From positions 1 to 27,535 of IMG/VR virus record IMGVR_UViG_3300005582_000079: 27,535 bases of DNA, one strand, 5' to 3'. Shown here piece after piece: positions 1-7,512 of this stretch. The stretch's first letter is position 1. Each line of letters starts with the position of its first letter. The notes below the pieces were generated by a model. That model made no database searches, was not told the DNA's origin, and saw nothing but the letters and a program-made list of their open reading frames with translations. The translations under genes were made by a program, and so were the position numbers. This DNA comes from a virus.

Positions 1-888
1 GGTCAAGATGAATTTATTTCTGCGGGCAGCTACACTTGGATTTGTCCTGATGATGTAACTTCTATATCTGTAGTATGCGTCGGCGGAGGTGGTGGCGGAG
101 ATGCAGGATCTGATTTAGTTGGCGTGGGTGGCGGTGGCGGCGGCGGCGCGCTCGCATATAGAAATAACGTAACAGTAATTCCAAGACAACAATATACAAT
201 TGTCGTAGGTGCAGGTGGTATGGGGCAGGTTACAGTTGCAAGGACAACAACACAAGCAAGTACAGCCGGTGGGCAAACTAATGCATTTTCTTGTATTGCA
301 GGTGGTGGATCAAACGGCTCACGGGGAACCGCACAAATTGTTATTGGTAGCTCAAATGCAGCAGGCGGACAAATTGCTGGAGTATATGATGGAGGATCAG
401 CCGGCGGTTTTGGTGGAACAATAGATACATCTACAGAAGGATTTAGACCACCGGGCGGGGGCGGTGCTGCAGGATATGCAGGTTTAGGTGGATATGGTGG
501 CAGAGGTAAAAGACCTACAGGATCGCTTGCATCAGCTGCAAGTTTATCAGGTGATACAGCCGCACCAAATAGCGGCGGAGGTGGGGGCGGCGGCGCAGGA
601 TATACTAGTGACACCTTAAGAGTTGTAGTTGGTGCCAATGGCGGCGGAGTAGGTATATATGGTAAAGGGGTTGATGGCGTAGGTGGCTCTGGCGGCAATT
701 CAATAAATATTGCTGAAAACGGTGGCGATGGCTCATCTAATTATGGCGGAATTATGGCCGGCTCAGGCGGCGGCGGAGGCGTTGGTGGCGATAATAGATC
801 AGCTGCAAATGGAAGTGACGGTGCGGTTAGAATCATATGGCCAGGCCAATTAAGACAATTCCCATTAACAGGTACACAAAATGCTTGA
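1..888 (+). CDS. Glycine-rich tail-fibre-type protein, 5' truncated
   Basis: The frame is open from the first base, so the true start lies upstream; the GTG at 124 is only an internal codon. The first residues (FISAGSYTWICPDDVTSISV) match the short beta-type lead-in that often precedes glycine-rich domains in phage tail fibres and adhesins. The rest is almost wholly Gly-rich, with runs of 5-8 glycines separated by short Ala/Ser/Asn stretches. Such domains are known from polyglycine sandwich receptor-binding tips of T4-like phages; adhesin function here is inference. The stop overlaps the start of the protease gene by 8 bases (ATGCTTGA), so the two are probably translationally coupled. Confidence 0.8.
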   Translation, partial: GQDEFISAGSYTWICPDDVTSISVVCVGGGGGGDAGSDLVGVGGGGGGGALAYRNNVTVIPRQQYTIVVGAGGMGQVTVARTTTQASTAGGQTNAFSCIAGGGSNGSRGTAQIVIGSSNAAGGQIAGVYDGGSAGGFGGTIDTSTEGFRPPGGGGAAGYAGLGGYGGRGKRPTGSLASAASLSGDTAAPNSGGGGGGGAGYTSDTLRVVVGANGGGVGIYGKGVDGVGGSGGNSINIAENGGDGSSNYGGIMAGSGGGGGVGGDNRSAANGSDGAVRIIWPGQLRQFPLTGTQNA

Positions 889-2473
889 GCGCGAATATAT
901 TGTGAGTTTAAACAAAGGAGTAGACTACGACTCCTTTTGGCAAGAAATGGAATCCAATACAAATGGGTTGCAATTTGTTCCGGACAGAAGAGTAGACATC
1001 GTCAATAATAGAGATGGTAGCCTTCGTAGTTGCCATTATTCATTAACTGATGATGAAGCTAAAATACTACAAGATGACTCCAGAGTTTATTCTGTTGAGA
1101 TACCATTAAAAGACAGAGACGATGTCATAATGGTATTAAGAGGTAGACAAATTGATGACTTTACTAAAAGTTCTTCATCAACAGGCTCAAGAGTAAACTG
1201 GGGTCTTAATAGAATCAATAGTGCTATAAACAATTATGGTGCAAATACTACAACCACATCTAATTATGATTACATATTAGATGGCACAGGTGTTGATGTT
1301 GTCATACAAGATAGTGGCATTGAAGTTAACCATCCTGAGTTTCGAGATAACAATGGCGCCACAAGAGTACAACAGATAAATTGGTATACTGAATCTGGTA
1401 TAGGTGGTACTCAAAGTGTAAACCATTACAGAGATTATGATGGTCACGGAACACACGTTGCGGGCATTGCTGCAGGCAGAACATTTGGCTGGGCAAAGAA
1501 TGCCAGGATATATTCTTTGAAGGTCAATGGACTTGAAGGCACAGGCGATTCGGGTACAGGCATTTCAGTTACAGATTGCTTTGACGTTGTCAAACTATGG
1601 CATAGAAATAAACCAAGAGACCCCGTAACAGGATTTAAAAGACCAACCATTGTTAATATGAGTTGGGGCTATAGTTTAAACTATACTACTGTATCATCAA
1701 TAACATATAGGGGCATTACATATAATGATGCAAATACTACAGGTAATGCTAGCTATCGCTGGGCAAACTATGGCTTAGTCAATTTGACAAATGGTGCAGA
1801 CTTTGTTACAAATTTTCGTCAAGGGCAGGTAGATGTAGACATTCAAGAAATGATAGATGACGGTATTCATGTTATCATTGCCGCAGGCAACAATTACCAT
1901 AAAATAGATACTCCAGCTGGCGCAGATTATAATAACTATGTTACTTTTGGTGGAACTGATTATTACTATCACAGAGGCTCTAGTCCTTTAGATGACCAAG
2001 CGATAAAAGTTGGTAGTATTGATAACAAGGTTTTTGCGGCAAATTTAGATCAGGTATCAAACTTTAGCGAAAAAGGTCCGGGCGTTGATGTATGGGCACC
2101 TGGCTCAAATGTTATGAGCGCTTGTAGTAACACCAACGATTTCAGCGCAGTTTCTTATTCCAAAGATTCCGGATTTAAACAAGTTAGTATTAGCGGCAGT
2201 TCAATGGCAGCTCCACAAGTATGTGGTGTAGGTGCGTTATATTTGCAAATGAATCCTGGTATAAAACCAGAACAAATGAAGACGTGGTTCACTAACGTAA
2301 CGGCAGTTACAAATGTTATATATACTACAAATACGTCAAATGATTATACAACCACAAGATCTTTATTGGGAGCTCCCAATAAATTTTTATATAATCCTTT
2401 TGGTATAGAGTCGGACGGTGATATGTCTGGTGCAGTTACATTAATAAACGGGGCATTTACCTTAACACAATAA
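881..2473 (+). CDS. Subtilisin-family (S8) serine protease
   Basis: A 530-residue subtilase with the full catalytic set: Asp144 in VIQDSGIEVNHPEF, His189 in DGHGTHVAGIAAG, the oxyanion Asn337 in IIAAGNN, and nucleophile Ser441 in SGSSMAAP. Residues 1-100 resemble an inhibitor or propeptide-like lead rather than a signal peptide; no export signal is visible. A large insert (about 215-330) separates the His and Asn blocks. It overlaps the glycine-rich tail-fibre-type gene by 8 bases and is followed 4 bases later by the next gene. Context suggests a virion-associated or structural-maturation protease, but that is inferred; it is not the usual T4 prohead protease family (gp21). Confidence 0.9.
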   Translation: MLEREYIVSLNKGVDYDSFWQEMESNTNGLQFVPDRRVDIVNNRDGSLRSCHYSLTDDEAKILQDDSRVYSVEIPLKDRDDVIMVLRGRQIDDFTKSSSSTGSRVNWGLNRINSAINNYGANTTTTSNYDYILDGTGVDVVIQDSGIEVNHPEFRDNNGATRVQQINWYTESGIGGTQSVNHYRDYDGHGTHVAGIAAGRTFGWAKNARIYSLKVNGLEGTGDSGTGISVTDCFDVVKLWHRNKPRDPVTGFKRPTIVNMSWGYSLNYTTVSSITYRGITYNDANTTGNASYRWANYGLVNLTNGADFVTNFRQGQVDVDIQEMIDDGIHVIIAAGNNYHKIDTPAGADYNNYVTFGGTDYYYHRGSSPLDDQAIKVGSIDNKVFAANLDQVSNFSEKGPGVDVWAPGSNVMSACSNTNDFSAVSYSKDSGFKQVSISGSSMAAPQVCGVGALYLQMNPGIKPEQMKTWFTNVTAVTNVIYTTNTSNDYTTTRSLLGAPNKFLYNPFGIESDGDMSGAVTLINGAFTLTQ

Positions 2474-2477
2474 GAAT

Positions 2478-2867
2478 ATGAATTTTGAATTGACTGAAGA
2501 AAATTTTACCATGTTTGCAGTAAAGAATTATGATAATCCTTCTTGCAAAGGCATGGATGAGTTTCTCGATGATCTTAAAAGATTTAAGTATATTAAAAGA
2601 CTTTTGAGAAAACACAACGTAGGTAAAGAATTAAAAGAACGATTGATACTCAATCATATAATTGTACTTGGTAACTTATTTGGCATTGAAGCCACAACAA
2701 AAATGTTGTTCTTTAAATTGGAAGAAAACTTCTGGCCTCAAATAAAAGCATTTTTGGTATTTTTAAATTATATGCCAATCAAGGTAATTGTGCCGCCAGG
2801 TGTTGAAATACTTGATACGGAAATACCAATAGACGAAAAAATTTTAGAAGATTTAAAAAAGATATAA
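2478..2867 (+). CDS. Conserved phage protein of unknown function (129 aa)
   Basis: Begins MNFELTEENFTMFAVKNYDN and contains a basic helical middle (DLKRFKYIKRLLRKHNVG) followed by a mostly alpha-helical hydrophobic part and an acidic/lysine tail. The pattern resembles a family of small proteins common in aquatic T4-like phages (it recalls a DUF7207-type family from memory; unverified). No catalytic motif is seen. It lies 4 bases after the protease and 1 base before the next gene, so it is part of the same transcript. Confidence 0.8.
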   Translation: MNFELTEENFTMFAVKNYDNPSCKGMDEFLDDLKRFKYIKRLLRKHNVGKELKERLILNHIIVLGNLFGIEATTKMLFFKLEENFWPQIKAFLVFLNYMPIKVIVPPGVEILDTEIPIDEKILEDLKKI

Positions 2868-2868
2868 A

Positions 2869-3432
2869 ATGGGAAAATTTGTAGATTCACTTATAACATT
2901 CAGAATTTTAAATATGCTTGTTACTCCGTTTGAAAATACGGAGGCTTTTCGTCTTGGCATTATAGATGCAAAAGGCAAAGAAATAAAGCGTATGAGAGAT
3001 TTGAATACTGTTGAAGAAAGAGATGCGTATACTTTATTGCATCGTTTAGTATTCAGATTGAAAAGAATCATAAACAAAGTACCAATCGAAAATAAAAAAT
3101 TAGTATCCTTGGCTGCCGCTTATTCTTTAGTTAGAGAAGAATTAAATAACGGTAAAGAGTCTATAAATCTTGAAGAAAAATTCTTGAAGAGGCTAGATGA
3201 GGATTTAACAAAAGAACTTCAGGAAATAAATGAAGCTATGGATAAGAGTAAAATTTTCACATTCAAACAATTCAATGAAGAAATTGGTGCCGGCCCAGCA
3301 GCTGCTGCCAATAATGCAATGGCTACCGCAGGTGTAGCTGGTCTAGATACAGATCCTCCAGTAAGCAAGAAGGGTCAAAAGAAATGGACTGTAGTTAACG
3401 CCATGTTTAAACGAGGGAAAACAAATGGTTGA
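2869..3432 (+). CDS. Phage protein of unknown function (187 aa)
   Basis: The first 125 residues are mixed helical and charged. A change to the segment FKQFNEEIGAGPAAAANNAM follows, then a small Ala/Gly/Pro linker and a basic end (KKGQKKWTVVNAMFKRGK). The basic C-terminal tail after a flexible linker is typical of small virion-associated or core proteins in aquatic T4-like phages, but no function can be assigned. The stop overlaps the start of the next gene by 8 bases. Confidence 0.75.
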   Translation: MGKFVDSLITFRILNMLVTPFENTEAFRLGIIDAKGKEIKRMRDLNTVEERDAYTLLHRLVFRLKRIINKVPIENKKLVSLAAAYSLVREELNNGKESINLEEKFLKRLDEDLTKELQEINEAMDKSKIFTFKQFNEEIGAGPAAAANNAMATAGVAGLDTDPPVSKKGQKKWTVVNAMFKRGKTNG

Positions 3433-3787
3433 ATCTACAACTACAACTAAAAGAGACCTAGACACCGACATTCGCGTATCCGTTTTGGAAACACAAGTTA
3501 CATCCATTACTAGTAGTCTAGAAAAAATAGAACAACGAATAGATGAGAATTATGCTACATTGCACCATAGAATAAGCGATATGAGAGATGACTTGCATAA
3601 AGACATAGAAGCAAAACATGATAAAGTTATTGAGAAATTAGACGCTCAAAATAAAGCTAGCACGGAACAACATAAAGCAATTGCCGAAAAAATTACCACA
3701 ATCGAAAAATGGCGCTGGATGATAATGGGCGGCGCTATTGTTATTGGTTATGTTTTGGCTCACTTGAAATTAGAAAAATTATTCTAA
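3425..3787 (+). CDS. Coiled-coil protein with C-terminal membrane helix (XhlA-like)
   Basis: A 120-residue protein. Residues 15-90 are a charged heptad-like coiled coil (VLETQVTSITSSLEKIEQRI and following), and residues about 97-113 form one hydrophobic helix (WMIMGGAIVIGYVLAHL) with a basic end. This layout resembles the hemolysin XhlA/holin-associated family of phage lysis-region proteins. The lysis role is a guess: spanins lie 3 kb away and a holin-like gene 10 kb away. Last gene of the first operon; a strong promoter follows 5 bases after its stop. Confidence 0.75.
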   Translation: MVESTTTTKRDLDTDIRVSVLETQVTSITSSLEKIEQRIDENYATLHHRISDMRDDLHKDIEAKHDKVIEKLDAQNKASTEQHKAIAEKITTIEKWRWMIMGGAIVIGYVLAHLKLEKLF

Positions 3788-3791
3788 ATGC

Positions 3792-3820
3792 TTGACATCT
3801 AGTCAAAAGTATATTATAAT
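3792..3820 (+). promoter_or_regulatory. Sigma70-like promoter for primase operon
   Basis: TTGACA at 3792-3797, 17-base spacer and TATAAT at 3815-3820: both hexamers are perfect. The -35 lies in the palindrome TTGAC-ATCTA-GTCAA (3792-3806), which could be an operator. Start of transcription is expected near 3827, giving a leader of about 17 bases before the primase GTG. Confidence 0.85.
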
Positions 3821-3843
3821 TAAGGCTTCGTACAGGAGTCTTT

Positions 3844-4866
3844 GTGTCTTTATTTACTGACCTAAAATATTTAAAATTAATTAGCAATCGTTTACCGCAA
3901 TTCAAACAAAAAAGTGAACGGCTGTATAATTGCAGATGTATCATTTGCGGCGATTCGTCAAAAAAGCAAAATAAAACGCGAGGCTATTTCTATGCCTCCA
4001 AAAATGAGTTATATTACAAATGCCATAATTGTAGTGCATCTATGCACTTTGGTTCATTCTTAAAACAATTAGATGGTTCTCAATATAATCAATATGTGAT
4101 GGAAAGATATAATGAAGGCTTGCCCACAAATAAACCCCATCAAAAGATTGAAGACAAATTTAGAATGAAAGAACCAGTGTTTGAAAAGAAAGAGGAAACT
4201 CTTCTTGATAAAATATTGGATAGACTTGATACCTTACCCGAAGACAATGAAGCAGTTCAATTCTGTTTAAAGCGAAAAATCCCCAGAGAAAAATTTAATA
4301 GACTGTATTTCATTAAGAATATCAAAGACATATCACAACTTAATGAGAAGTATAGAGAGAATGTTAAAGGTGAAGAACCCCGTTTGATTATTCCATTTTA
4401 TAATTTAGATGGTCAATTGGCAGGCGTTACTTGTAGAGCATTGCGGGGTGAGAGTTTAAGATATGTCACTATTAAAATTAAAGAAGATGATTTATTAATT
4501 TTTGGGCTTGCAGACGTAGATAAAACAAAACCGATTTATGTAGTTGAGGGTCCTATTGATAGCTTATTCCTACCAAATTCAATTGCAGTCGGTGGTACTA
4601 CATTTGGTAAACTTGATTCATTATCTTTACCAAAAGATAAATTAATTGTCGCAATGGACAATCAACCTAGGAACAAAGAAGTTTGCAAAATACTTGACAA
4701 GATCATTGAAAGACAATATAATGTAGTTATATGGCCACAGACAATTGACGAAAAAGATATAAATGATATGGTGTTAAATAACCGTGACCCGTTTAAAATC
4801 ATATCTAAAAATATTTTTTCGGGGTTACAGGCAAAAGTTAAATTTACAGAATGGAAGAGGTGCTAA
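3844..4866 (+). CDS. 61: DNA primase, T4 gp61 family
   Basis: Synthesises RNA primers for lagging-strand replication. At 340 residues it matches the length of T4 gp61 (about 340). An N-terminal zinc ribbon is formed by C32/C35 (CIICGDSS) and C60/C63 (YKCHNC). A Toprim core follows: the acidic VVEGPIDSLF block with E235, and AMDNQ with D272. The start is GTG at 3844, supported by AGGAG at 3834-3838, six to ten bases upstream. It is the first gene after the strong promoter at 3792 and ends directly against the next gene (ATG at 4867). Confidence 0.92.
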   Translation: MSLFTDLKYLKLISNRLPQFKQKSERLYNCRCIICGDSSKKQNKTRGYFYASKNELYYKCHNCSASMHFGSFLKQLDGSQYNQYVMERYNEGLPTNKPHQKIEDKFRMKEPVFEKKEETLLDKILDRLDTLPEDNEAVQFCLKRKIPREKFNRLYFIKNIKDISQLNEKYRENVKGEEPRLIIPFYNLDGQLAGVTCRALRGESLRYVTIKIKEDDLLIFGLADVDKTKPIYVVEGPIDSLFLPNSIAVGGTTFGKLDSLSLPKDKLIVAMDNQPRNKEVCKILDKIIERQYNVVIWPQTIDEKDINDMVLNNRDPFKIISKNIFSGLQAKVKFTEWKRC

Positions 4867-5289
4867 ATGAAAAAAATTATTACACTTGTAAATGACGAAG
4901 ATGGCAATTTGGTTTTGCCTTTGAGTGATGACATATTAAAAGAAGTTGGTTGGGATGTAGGTGATGTAATTGATTGGGTCGATAATAAGGATGGAAGCTG
5001 GACTATGAAAAAAGTTAAAACACAACTTGTACTTGTTGAGTGTATATCAATGTTCCGTCAACGATACGTTGTTGAGGTACCTGCAGGCAAATCTGAATGG
5101 GCACTTGATACAGTTGTAATGCAAGAAGCTAAAGAATTTAGCCAAGAACATATCGGTGAAAATATTATTTCTCACAGAGTTATGAATAAAGAAGAAGTTC
5201 TTGCGTTATGCGATATTGATAATGATTACGCAAAACGCTGGAGCGATGATTATAAATTTGATACATTTGTAACAAAGGTTAAAGAATGA
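4867..5289 (+). CDS. AbrB/MazE-like N-terminal domain protein
   Basis: Residues 15-50 (LVLPLSDDILKEVGWDVGDV then IDWVDN...) carry the looping pattern of swapped-hairpin AbrB/MazE/SpoVT DNA-binding domains. Residues 55-140 form a separate acidic alpha/beta segment starting VLVECISMFRQRYVVEVPAG. Proteins of this composite type are frequent in aquatic phages; a transcription-regulator or antitoxin-like role is possible but not shown. It follows the primase stop with no gap and overlaps the next gene by 4 bases (ATGA). Confidence 0.75.
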   Translation: MKKIITLVNDEDGNLVLPLSDDILKEVGWDVGDVIDWVDNKDGSWTMKKVKTQLVLVECISMFRQRYVVEVPAGKSEWALDTVVMQEAKEFSQEHIGENIISHRVMNKEEVLALCDIDNDYAKRWSDDYKFDTFVTKVKE

Positions 5290-5918
5290 AAGTTTATATA
5301 AACAAATACAAGTATCATTGGATCAGTCCATATACTATATTAAAATTTGTCTGTTTTTGGGAAAAAAACGACGACATATTTTACAATCACAAAAATGAAC
5401 CCAATCCACCATATGAAAAATGGGTTGATCGTTTACAACCTATTTGCGAAGGCATTCAAACAGTTCTTGATTTTATTAATCCTAAGATCAATTATGTTAA
5501 GATTGACAAATGGGATACATGGAGTATGGATTATACTCTTTCTCATATTGTCGTTCCAATGCTTAAACAACTTCAAGAAACAAAGCATGGCGCTCCAGGT
5601 GTAGATGATGAGGATGTTCCTGTTGAACTTCGTAGCACCTCTGCACCAGCAAAAGAAAATGATTATGATATTGATGACAACCATTTCAAACGATGGGATT
5701 GGGTTTTGAATGAGATGATTTGGGCATTTGAACAAAATTTAGATACAAAAAGCGAAGAAAAGTTCTTTGATCATTCCGATGTTGAAAAAATAAATCATGA
5801 TTTTTTAGGTCAATTGGAAAAAATTAAAATTGACCATGTGGGTTTAGACGCCCATCAATCTAGAAAGGCAAATGGATTCCGTTTGTTTGGTAAATATTAT
5901 CAAGGACTATGGGATTGA
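5286..5918 (+). CDS. Conserved phage protein of unknown function (210 aa)
   Basis: Rich in Trp and acidic residues. Notable stretches are VKIDKWDTWSMDYTLSHIV, KHGAPGVDDEDVPVELR and RWDWVLNEMIWAFEQN, which I associate with a conserved unknown family of aquatic T4-like phages. No nucleotide-binding or catalytic motif is evident. It sits in the replication/nucleotide operon between an AbrB-like gene and thyX; both junctions are tight (4-base overlap upstream, 1-base gap downstream). Confidence 0.8.
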   Translation: MKVYINKYKYHWISPYTILKFVCFWEKNDDIFYNHKNEPNPPYEKWVDRLQPICEGIQTVLDFINPKINYVKIDKWDTWSMDYTLSHIVVPMLKQLQETKHGAPGVDDEDVPVELRSTSAPAKENDYDIDDNHFKRWDWVLNEMIWAFEQNLDTKSEEKFFDHSDVEKINHDFLGQLEKIKIDHVGLDAHQSRKANGFRLFGKYYQGLWD

Positions 5919-5919
5919 T

Positions 5920-6096
5920 ATGAAACCAGAAGATTACGAAACATTTAAAGCATGGTGGCTAGCCAGTAAATATAATCAAGTTGTTGTCCCTGCAGAAGGT
6001 TTGGAACAAATTGCAAAAGATGCTTGGGAAGCAGCAATTACATATGAACAAGATAAACCAATTAGAACATATAGATGGGATGGAGTTTTACGATGA
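5920..6096 (+). CDS. Small hypothetical protein upstream of thyX (58 aa)
   Basis: The chosen start is ATG at 5920, one base after the preceding stop, giving MKPEDYETFKAWWLASKYNQ. An upstream ATG at 5872 in the same frame lies inside the preceding gene and is less likely. Weak AAGGA at 5902. The protein looks like a short helical protein with a single small domain (FKAWW...EQIAKDAWEAA). Its stop overlaps the thyX start (ATGA). Confidence 0.65.
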   Translation: MKPEDYETFKAWWLASKYNQVVVPAEGLEQIAKDAWEAAITYEQDKPIRTYRWDGVLR

Positions 6097-6755
6097 AGGT
6101 TGAAGTTATTTCCTATTCACAACCCGCAGTATATTTTGCGGAAAATATGACGGAGCTCGTAGCATTTTGTGCTCGAGTTTCTAATCCATCTAATCAGACT
6201 AATAAAGATACATCAGAAAAATTAATTAAATATCTAATTAAAAATAAACACTGGTCTCCACTTGAGATGGTGTCATTGACTCTTGAGATTGAAACTACAA
6301 GAGACATTGCAAGGCAAATGTTGAGACACAGAAGTTTTTCATTCCAAGAGTTCAGCCAGCGGTATGCTGATCCTACACAGGAATTGGATTTTAATATCAG
6401 GGAGGCTAGAATGCAGGATACTGCAAATAGACAAAACTCTATTGATCTAGATCTAACTAATGCTGACAATATAGAATTGAATAATATGTGGGTTGAAAAG
6501 CAACAAGATATGATTAAACTTGCAAAACAAACATATACCTGGGCTGTTACTAATGGTATTGCAAAAGAACAAGCCAGAGCAGTCTTGCCCGAAGGTCTAA
6601 CAGTTTCTAGACTGTACATGGCTGGCACTTTGAGAAGTTGGATACACTATATTCAACTAAGATCAGAAAATGGCACACAAAAAGAACATATTGATATTGC
6701 AAAAGCCTGTGCAAAGGTTATATCTGAAGTATTTCCCCTAGCTAAAGAATTGTAA
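6093..6755 (+). CDS. thyX: Flavin-dependent thymidylate synthase ThyX
   Basis: Converts dUMP to dTMP with FAD, NADPH and methylenetetrahydrofolate. The signature RHR-X7-S is present at R78-H79-R80 to S88 (RHRSFSFQEFS), and the C-terminal block RAVLPEGLTVSRLYMAGTLRS matches the family. At 220 residues the length is normal. The start at 6093 overlaps the preceding stop by 4 bases; an in-frame upstream ATG at 6075 would add six residues but lies inside the previous gene. With nrdA, nrdB and dCMP deaminase nearby this forms a dNTP supply module. Confidence 0.95.
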   Translation: MKVEVISYSQPAVYFAENMTELVAFCARVSNPSNQTNKDTSEKLIKYLIKNKHWSPLEMVSLTLEIETTRDIARQMLRHRSFSFQEFSQRYADPTQELDFNIREARMQDTANRQNSIDLDLTNADNIELNNMWVEKQQDMIKLAKQTYTWAVTNGIAKEQARAVLPEGLTVSRLYMAGTLRSWIHYIQLRSENGTQKEHIDIAKACAKVISEVFPLAKEL

Positions 6756-6766
6756 GAGTTGTCTAT

Positions 6767-6775
6767 TAATAAATA
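6767..6775 (+). promoter_or_regulatory. Possible T4-type late promoter before spanins
   Basis: TAATAAATA at 6767-6775 differs by one base from the T4 late consensus TATAAATA over its last eight bases. It lies in the only gap of the operon (6756-6802), about 28 bases before the inner spanin start, which fits late expression of a lysis gene. In AT-rich DNA a one-mismatch match is weak evidence. Confidence 0.4.
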
Positions 6776-6802
6776 AAAGACAAACACCAATCGAGCTATC
6801 AT

Positions 6803-7231
6803 ATGTGGATATTTACTTTTTTACCAACTTGGGTTTTTCATGCTATTCTCGGTGCAGGCATTCTCGCATTGCTTGCGGGAATGTTCTTCAGCTTTATTCC
6901 CCTTATCTCAAAATATAACATACCCGTTAAGGTACTAGGTTATACGCTAGTAGCGTTTGGCCTATTCCTCGAAGGTGGATTGAATGCTAATATGGTATGG
7001 CAAGCTAGAATTGCTGAGATGGAATTAAAAGTCGCGGCGGCTGAAGTTGAAAGTGCAAAAGAAAATACTAAGATAGTAGAAAAAGTTGTTAAGAAAACTG
7101 AATACATTAAAACAAGGGGTAAAGATGTTGTTCAATATATTGATAGGGAAGTTACCAAGTATGACAACACTTGTATAATCCCCAAAGAATTTGTTAAAGC
7201 ACATAATGATGCTGCGGAGATGGCAAAATGA
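6803..7231 (+). CDS. Inner-membrane spanin-like protein (Rz-like)
   Basis: A 142-residue protein with two hydrophobic segments (about 9-31 and 41-60), then a charged coiled-coil stretch (ARIAEMELKVAAAEVESAKE) and a periplasmic tail ending IPKEFVKAHNDAAEMAK. Its 3' end overlaps the start of a lipoprotein gene by 4 bases, the classic layout of Rz/Rz1-type spanin pairs that fuse the inner and outer membranes at the end of lysis. Two membrane segments instead of one are unusual for an i-spanin. The start ATG at 6803 has only a weak ribosome site. Confidence 0.75.
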   Translation: MWIFTFLPTWVFHAILGAGILALLAGMFFSFIPLISKYNIPVKVLGYTLVAFGLFLEGGLNANMVWQARIAEMELKVAAAEVESAKENTKIVEKVVKKTEYIKTRGKDVVQYIDREVTKYDNTCIIPKEFVKAHNDAAEMAK

Positions 7232-7494
7232 AATATATTTTATTAGTTATAGCACTTCTTCTAACCGGTTGCTCAACAACCGTTCCTGTTAGAGCAAAAT
7301 TCCCAGAGGTCTCGCAGTTATTAATGGCACCTTGTCCTGATTTAGAAAAACTAAAAGAGGATGAAAAGGCATTGAGTGCTGTAGCAAAAACAGTAACAAG
7401 CAATTATACTACGTATTACGAGTGCGCAGTAAAGCAAGACGCTTGGATTAAATGGTATCAAGTACAAAAAAGTATTTTTGAGTCTGTAAAATAA
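7228..7494 (+). CDS. Outer-membrane lipoprotein spanin (Rz1-like)
   Basis: An 88-residue lipoprotein: MKYILLVIALLLTGC has a short hydrophobic signal with lipobox LTGC, placing the lipidated Cys at residue 15, followed by STT, consistent with outer-membrane sorting. The mature part contains paired Cys (CPDLEK and YECAVK) and Trp-rich helical ends. It starts inside the last codons of the inner spanin gene (ATGA). Together they form a spanin pair. Rz1 proteins are usually Pro-rich; this one is not, so it is closer to the T4 PseT.2-like type. Confidence 0.8.
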   Translation: MKYILLVIALLLTGCSTTVPVRAKFPEVSQLLMAPCPDLEKLKEDEKALSAVAKTVTSNYTTYYECAVKQDAWIKWYQVQKSIFESVK

Positions 7495-7512
7495 TTAAAA
7501 ATTGGAGTAAAG

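Noticed and set aside
30-698. Long Pro-rich frame on the - strand opposite the glycine-rich gene
   Set aside because: It is the complement of the Gly codons (GGC/GGT to GCC/ACC) and has no ribosome site; the + strand frame matches a known domain type.
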